DNA from: JADZAI01 sp046348585
GTDB taxonomy: Bacteria > Pseudomonadota > Alphaproteobacteria > Micropepsales > Micropepsaceae
DNA: 64,000 nucleotides
Assembly: GCA_046348585.1 (NCBI GenBank)
Contig: JAXMDZ010000015.1
Location: 14,499-78,498 of the forward strand
Direction: 5' to 3'
In this document: in pieces, positions 59,973-64,000 of the stretch
Position numbering within the stretch: position 1 is the stretch's first letter
Layout: every line of letters starts with the position of its first letter
Notes under the pieces: generated by a model
Database searches by the model: none
Told to the model about the DNA's origin: nothing
Seen by the model: only the letters and a program-made list of their open reading frames with translations
Translations under genes and position numbers: made by a program

Positions 59973-60878
59973 CTATTTGGTTTTCAGCAGCGTCTTGAAC
60001 TCGCGGCCGAGCAGTTCGAACTCGGCGCGCCTCAGCGTACCCTTGCGCCAGACCAGCGCAATCTCGCGCGCCGGCGCATCGCCCGACAAAGGCCGGGTGG
60101 CGAGGCTGGTGCCCTTCAACAGTCCGCGCGCCACCGCCATCTGCGGCAGCAGCGTGATGCCGAGGCCGTTGTCGACCATCTGCACCAGCGTCATCAGGCT
60201 GGTCGCCTCGAAGGCGTCGTCATGGCGCGGCGCGTGGACGCCGCAGGCCGACAGCGCATGGTCGCGCATGCAGTGCCCGTCGCGCAGCAGCAGCAGCCGT
60301 TCGGCCTGCACCGCCTCGTCGGTCGGCGTCTTGCCGGCCATCAGCGGATGGTCGGCGCGGGCGGCGAGCACGAACGGGTCGTCGAACAGCGTCAGCGTCT
60401 CCAGCCCCGGCGTGTCGAACGGCAGCGCGATCAGCGCCGCGTCCAGCGCCCCGTCGCGCAGCGCCGCCACCAGCCGCTCGGTCAGATCCTCCACCAGGAA
60501 CAGCAGCAACGAGGGATAGCGGCGGCGCAGCTGCGGCAGGACATAGGGCAGCACGAACGGCGCGATGGTCGGGATGACGCCCAGCCGGATCGAGCCGCTG
60601 AGCGGCGCGCGCACCGCCTTGGCCGCCTGGGTCAGGTCCTCCGCCTCGGCAAGCAGCAGCCGCGCCCGCCCGGCGATCTCGTGCCCGAGGGGGGTCAGCA
60701 CGACCGAACGCTTGGTCCGGTCGACCAGGGGCGCCCCCAGAATGGCCTCAAGCTCTTTCAGGCTCGCGCTGAGTGTCGATTGCGTGACATGGATCGCAGA
60801 AGCCGCCCGGCCGAAATGCAGATGCTCGCTGAGCGCGATGAAATGCTGCAGCTGGCGCAGCGTGGGGAGACGGTCCAT
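59973..60878 (-). CDS. oxyR: LysR-family peroxide sensor OxyR
   Basis: 301 residues. The N-terminal helix-turn-helix reads PTLRQLQHFIALSEHLHFGR, followed by AASAIHVTQSTLSASLKELE. The effector domain holds the redox pair Cys203 and Cys212 in LLRDGHCMRDHALSACG, the same spacing as Cys199/Cys208 of E. coli OxyR. Peroxide forms the disulfide and turns on antioxidant genes. Divergent from ahpD across 133 bases; GST follows on the same transcript. I see no catalase or ahpC in the window. Confidence 0.94.
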   Translation of the reverse strand: MDRLPTLRQLQHFIALSEHLHFGRAASAIHVTQSTLSASLKELEAILGAPLVDRTKRSVVLTPLGHEIAGRARLLLAEAEDLTQAAKAVRAPLSGSIRLGVIPTIAPFVLPYVLPQLRRRYPSLLLFLVEDLTERLVAALRDGALDAALIALPFDTPGLETLTLFDDPFVLAARADHPLMAGKTPTDEAVQAERLLLLRDGHCMRDHALSACGVHAPRHDDAFEATSLMTLVQMVDNGLGITLLPQMAVARGLLKGTSLATRPLSGDAPAREIALVWRKGTLRRAEFELLGREFKTLLKTK

Positions 60879-61011
60879 CGATGTAACCGATCAGTCAAAT
60901 AACAATAACTCGCTTTGTCGATTGCAGGGTGAGCCTTATCCTCCGCCCCGTCAACGCCTCCCGCCGCCATCCGGCGGCGGCCCGTACCCCGCCCGAAAGG
61001 CGACAGCGCCG

Positions 61012-61563
61012 ATGTCCCTCGAAAAGCTCCGCGATGCGCTTCCCCGGTACGCGCGGGATGTCGCCCACAACCTCGCCGCGCTCGCCGCCGACCGGACGCT
61101 GAGCGAGCAGCAGCGGGCCGGAGCCTTCGTCGCCGCCGCGCTCGCCGCCCGTAACGCAGTCGTCTCGGCGGCCCTGCTGGCCGAATTCGCGCCCCGCCTG
61201 TCGGCCCCGGCGCTGGAAGCCGCCAAGGCCTGCGCCGCCGTCATGGCGATGACCAATGTCTATTACCGTTTCACCCAGCGGCCCTCGAACGACTACGACA
61301 AGCTCCCGGCCCGTCTGCGCATGAATGCGCTCGGCTGCACCGGGACCGGCAAGCAGGATTTCGAGCTGTGGTCGGTCGCCGTCTCGGCGGTCAACGGCTG
61401 CGGCGTCTGCGCCGACGGCCATGCCCGCACGGCCCGCGATCTCGGCCTCGCGCCCGAAGCGGTGCAGACGGCGGTGCGCATCGCCGCCGTCGTCCAGGCC
61501 GCCGCCACCGTGCTCGACGCCGAAGCCGCCTCGGCCTCCGCCTTCCCGCTCGCCGCGGAATAG
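61012..61563 (+). CDS. ahpD: Alkylhydroperoxidase AhpD
   Basis: 183 residues. Catalytic Cys130 and Cys133 with His137 in VNGCGVCADGHARTARDLG, exactly the positions known for Mycobacterium tuberculosis AhpD. The N-terminal helical repeat contains LAEFAPRLSAPALEAAKACA and the core signature MTNVYYRF, LRMNAL. It reduces peroxides or passes electrons from lipoamide to AhpC. Start ATG at 61012. Divergent from oxyR, so under its control; the usual ahpC between them is absent. Confidence 0.94.
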   Translation: MSLEKLRDALPRYARDVAHNLAALAADRTLSEQQRAGAFVAAALAARNAVVSAALLAEFAPRLSAPALEAAKACAAVMAMTNVYYRFTQRPSNDYDKLPARLRMNALGCTGTGKQDFELWSVAVSAVNGCGVCADGHARTARDLGLAPEAVQTAVRIAAVVQAAATVLDAEAASASAFPLAAE

Positions 61564-61608
61564 GGGCCGCCCTATCGCCCGCCCCGCGGCCGGGATAGAA
61601 GCGCGCCC

Positions 61609-62799
61609 ATGGCCACCATTCATCCGACCTTGAAGGTCAAACCCCGCGAGGGCAAACGCGCCCGCGCCGGCAGTCCCTGGATCTTCTCCAACGAAATCGT
61701 CATGGACGCCGAGATGAAGGCGCTCGCCCCCGGCGAGGCCGTCGATGTCGTGCTCGACGACGGCACGCCGCTCGGCACCGCGATCTTCAACGCCAAGACG
61801 CTGATCGCCGCCCGCCTCGTCTCGTCCGAGCCTGGCGTCGCGCTCGACGCCGATTTCTTCGCCGCCCGCCTCGCCCGCGCCGACGCGATCCGCGCCCGGC
61901 TCTTCGCGACGCCTTTCTACCGCGTCGCCCATGCCGAGGCCGACGGCCTGCCCGGCCTCGTCGTCGATCGATATGGCGACGTGCTCTCGGTCCAGATGGG
62001 CGCGGCCGGCATGGATGTGCGCACCGACATCATCGTCGCGGCGCTCCGGCGGGTGTTCGAGCCGCGCGCCATCGTGCTGCGCAACGATTTCCAGGCCCGC
62101 ACGCTGGAAGGCCTGCCCTCGCTCACCGCCCTCGCCTACGGCAAGGAACCGGGCGAAATCGCCTTCAAGGAGAACGGCGCGACCTTTCTCTGCGATCCGA
62201 TGACCGGACAGAAGACCGGCTGGTTCTACGACCAGCGCGAGAACCGCGCCTTCGCCGCCCGCTTCGCCAAAGGGCTTTCGGTGCTCGACGTCTTCAGCCA
62301 TGCCGGCGGCTTCGCACTCGCCGCGCTCGCGGCCGGGGCGAGCGAGGCGCTGTGCATCGACGCCTCCGAAAAGGCCCTCGGCCTCGCCGGCAAGGCGGCC
62401 TCGGCCAGCGGCTTCGAGGCGAAGCTCGGCTTGCGCAAGGCCGACGCCTTCGAGGCGCTCGACGACATGGCGGCGCAGGGCGTGAAGTTCGGCCTCGTCA
62501 TCGCCGACCCGCCGGCCTTCGCCAAATCGCGCAAGGACATCGAACCCGCCGCCCGCGCCTATCGCAAGCTCGCCCGCGCCGCCGCCGCGGCGGTCGAACC
62601 CGGCGGCACGCTGGTGCTCGGCTCCTGCTCGCACCACATCGACGCGGCCCGCTTCCACGCCGAATGCGCCGCCGGCATCCACCAGGCGAAGCGCCCGGCC
62701 CGGCTGCTGCGGTCGAGCGGCGCCGACGTCGATCACCCCGTCCACCCCCATCTGCCCGAGACCGCCTATCTGAAGGCCCTGGTCTTCGCACTGGACTAG
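61609..62799 (+). CDS. Class I rRNA methyltransferase RlmI-like
   Basis: 396 residues. The N-terminal PUA domain (KREGKRARAG-type here REGKRARAGSPWIFSNEIV) binds RNA. The Rossmann domain has VLDVFSHAGGFALAALAAGA (SAM), CIDASEKALGLAGK, VIADPPAFAKSRKDIEPAAR (catalytic D-P-P-A/F) and VLGSCSHHIDAARFHAECA with the conserved catalytic Cys. RlmI makes m5C1962 of 23S rRNA. Other members act elsewhere, so the site is inferred. The aminotransferase gene follows 2 bases after the stop. Confidence 0.9.
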   Translation: MATIHPTLKVKPREGKRARAGSPWIFSNEIVMDAEMKALAPGEAVDVVLDDGTPLGTAIFNAKTLIAARLVSSEPGVALDADFFAARLARADAIRARLFATPFYRVAHAEADGLPGLVVDRYGDVLSVQMGAAGMDVRTDIIVAALRRVFEPRAIVLRNDFQARTLEGLPSLTALAYGKEPGEIAFKENGATFLCDPMTGQKTGWFYDQRENRAFAARFAKGLSVLDVFSHAGGFALAALAAGASEALCIDASEKALGLAGKAASASGFEAKLGLRKADAFEALDDMAAQGVKFGLVIADPPAFAKSRKDIEPAARAYRKLARAAAAAVEPGGTLVLGSCSHHIDAARFHAECAAGIHQAKRPARLLRSSGADVDHPVHPHLPETAYLKALVFALD

Positions 62800-62801
62800 C
62801 C

Positions 62802-63950
62802 ATGCCCCCCTTCGGCGCCGCCGCCCGCGATCTCTTTCTGCTGCGGCCGGGCGCGACCTTCCTCAATCACGGCTCGTTCGGCGCGACGCCCGCCCCGGTT
62901 CACGCCGCCCAGCAGCGCTGGCGCGACACCGTCGAGACCCAGCCCGACCTGTTCTTCCGCGAGACCATCTGGACCGCGACCCGCGCCAGCGCGGCCCGCG
63001 TCGGCCGCCAGATGGGCGCGCCGGGCGAGAGCCTCGTCTTCCTGCCCAACGTCACCGAGGCCGTCGCCGTGGTGCTGGACGCCATGCGCTTCGCGCCCGG
63101 CGACGAGATCGTCCTGCTCGATGTCGCCTATGCCGCGGTGCGCAAGGCTGTGGACCTCGCCGCTGCCCGCACCGGGGCCTGCGTGCGCGCGATCCCGACC
63201 GCGCTCCAGATGACCGAAGCCGCCTATGCCGAGGGCCTGCGCGCCGCGCTCACCCCTCGCACCCGCCTCGTCATCCTCGATCACATCGTCTCGCCGACCG
63301 CCCAGCTGATTCCGGTCGAGACGCTCGTGCCGATCGCCAAGGCGGCCGGCGCGAAGGTCTTCGTGGACGGCGCTCACGCGCTCGGCCAGCTGCCCCTTGG
63401 CGTCGCCGCGCTCGGGGCCGACTGGTATGCCTCGAACGCCCATAAATGGCTGTTCGCGCCGCGCGGCTGCTGCCTGCTCTACAGCGCGCCGGAAGTGGCG
63501 GACGCGACCCGCCCGGTGATCGTCAGCCACTACAACGCCGATCCCTATCCGCGCCGCTTCGACTATGTCGGCACGCGCGACGTCACCGCCTATCTCGCCG
63601 CCGCCGACGCCGCCGATTTCGTCGAAAGCTATGGCCTCGCGGCGCTCACCGCCCATCGCGCCGGGCTGATCGCCCGGGCCGACGCGGCGCTGCGCGAGCG
63701 GGGCGCCAGCCTCGTCACCCCGCACGCCCCGGCGCTCGCCGCCTGGACGCTGCCCCAGTCGCGCCCCGCCGATCCGGGCGACGGCCCCGCCCTCATGCGC
63801 GCGCTCTGGTCGGAGGCGGGAATCCAGGTGGCGGCCTCGTCGGCGAACGGCCGGCTGCTGCTGCGCCTGTCGCTCCAGCTCTACAACGACGAAGCAGACA
63901 TCGACCGGCTCGTCGCCGCCCTCGACCGCCTCTCCTGGCCGGGCCGCTGA
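62802..63950 (+). CDS. Class V aminotransferase-fold PLP enzyme, isopenicillin-N-epimerase-like
   Basis: 382 residues. FLNHGSFGATPAPVHAAQQR is the typical N-terminus of the CefD/epimerase-like group, then PNVTEAVAVVLDAMRFAPGD and AKVFVDGAHALGQLPLG with the PLP-binding D-G-A-H. The PLP Lys is in YASNAHKWLFAPRGCCLLYS. Substrate unknown; cysteine-desulfurase-type and serine-lyase activities occur in relatives. It is coupled to the methyltransferase gene. The remaining 50 bases to the window end hold nothing recognisable. Confidence 0.88.
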   Translation: MPPFGAAARDLFLLRPGATFLNHGSFGATPAPVHAAQQRWRDTVETQPDLFFRETIWTATRASAARVGRQMGAPGESLVFLPNVTEAVAVVLDAMRFAPGDEIVLLDVAYAAVRKAVDLAAARTGACVRAIPTALQMTEAAYAEGLRAALTPRTRLVILDHIVSPTAQLIPVETLVPIAKAAGAKVFVDGAHALGQLPLGVAALGADWYASNAHKWLFAPRGCCLLYSAPEVADATRPVIVSHYNADPYPRRFDYVGTRDVTAYLAAADAADFVESYGLAALTAHRAGLIARADAALRERGASLVTPHAPALAAWTLPQSRPADPGDGPALMRALWSEAGIQVAASSANGRLLLRLSLQLYNDEADIDRLVAALDRLSWPGR

Positions 63951-64000
63951 GCCGCGTTTTCGCCGTGCGCCGCCGTGAAACTGCGCTAGGCTTGCCGCCA

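Noticed and set aside
1..64000. CRISPR arrays, prophage, insertion sequences, integrons, rRNA
   Set aside because: I looked for regularly spaced repeats, transposase or integrase motifs and rRNA-like segments and saw none.

Overview
The window is gene-dense, high-GC chromosomal DNA from an alphaproteobacterium. Supporting features are a CpdR-type receiver beside an N-formylglutamate amidohydrolase, two UrcA-family proteins, a DUF1244 protein, a 41-residue zinc-ligand-free L36, glcDEF, an alpha-type heat-shock promoter and many ATGA/GTGA stop-start overlaps. I cannot fix the order or genus. There is no transposase, phage gene, integrase or CRISPR array. Apart from one toxin-antitoxin locus, the content looks like resident chromosome.

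Layout. 1-3.3 kb: the left edge cuts an RND efflux permease; its membrane-fusion protein and a divergent TetR repressor share a perfect palindromic operator. 3.3-8 kb: an orphan CoxE-type VWA protein with a secreted partner, a METTL7-like methyltransferase, a Cys-rich lipoprotein, a DUF1244 protein and a formylglutamate amidohydrolase. 8.1-15.5 kb: glycerate 2-kinase plus pyruvate kinase, then glcD-glcE-glcF, so glycolate, glyoxylate and glycerate carbon could be routed to pyruvate. 15.6-16.5 kb: parDE, whose toxin gene lacks a normal start codon and which is flanked by 13-bp direct repeats, then rpmJ. 16.7-25.2 kb: two MFS transporters, a GNAT acetyltransferase, two translationally coupled MltB-type lytic transglycosylases, a small HNH protein and PbpC. 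25.2-30.2 kb: a thioester alpha-2-macroglobulin paired with PbpC, the known periplasmic defence pair. 30.5 kb: tRNA-Val(GAC).

31.6-35.0 kb holds the most unusual locus: two tandem copies of a divergent module, each an exported UrcA-family protein facing a winged-helix (OmpR/CadC-type) regulator. Copy 1 has a membrane anchor and TPR sensor. Copy 2 keeps the same DNA-binding domain but has lost the TPR part. Phased heptamer repeats lie in the intergenic DNA. 35.0-44 kb: cpdR, a second formylglutamate amidohydrolase, an LpxH-like phosphoesterase with a GT4 glycosyltransferase, YceI, a PatZ-like acyl-CoA synthetase/acetyltransferase fusion and an S9 peptidase. 44.1-54.7 kb: a retropepsin-like protein, typA, hisN-like phosphatase, a lipase/SCP2 pair, a DUF4838 protein, a carboxyltransferase, ppa, a DUF3011 protein and Hsp20. 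54.8-64 kb: a YbgE-like protein, pentapeptide repeats, an HPt protein, threonine aldolase, a lactonase-like hydrolase, a GST with oxyR, divergent ahpD, an RlmI-like methyltransferase and a class V aminotransferase.

The very long open frames on the opposite strand of real genes (up to about 1490 codons) are high-GC artefacts and were left out. Start codons were chosen by Shine-Dalgarno fit, overlap with the neighbour and family alignment from memory. No database search was possible, so all family names rest on motifs and remembered family patterns.
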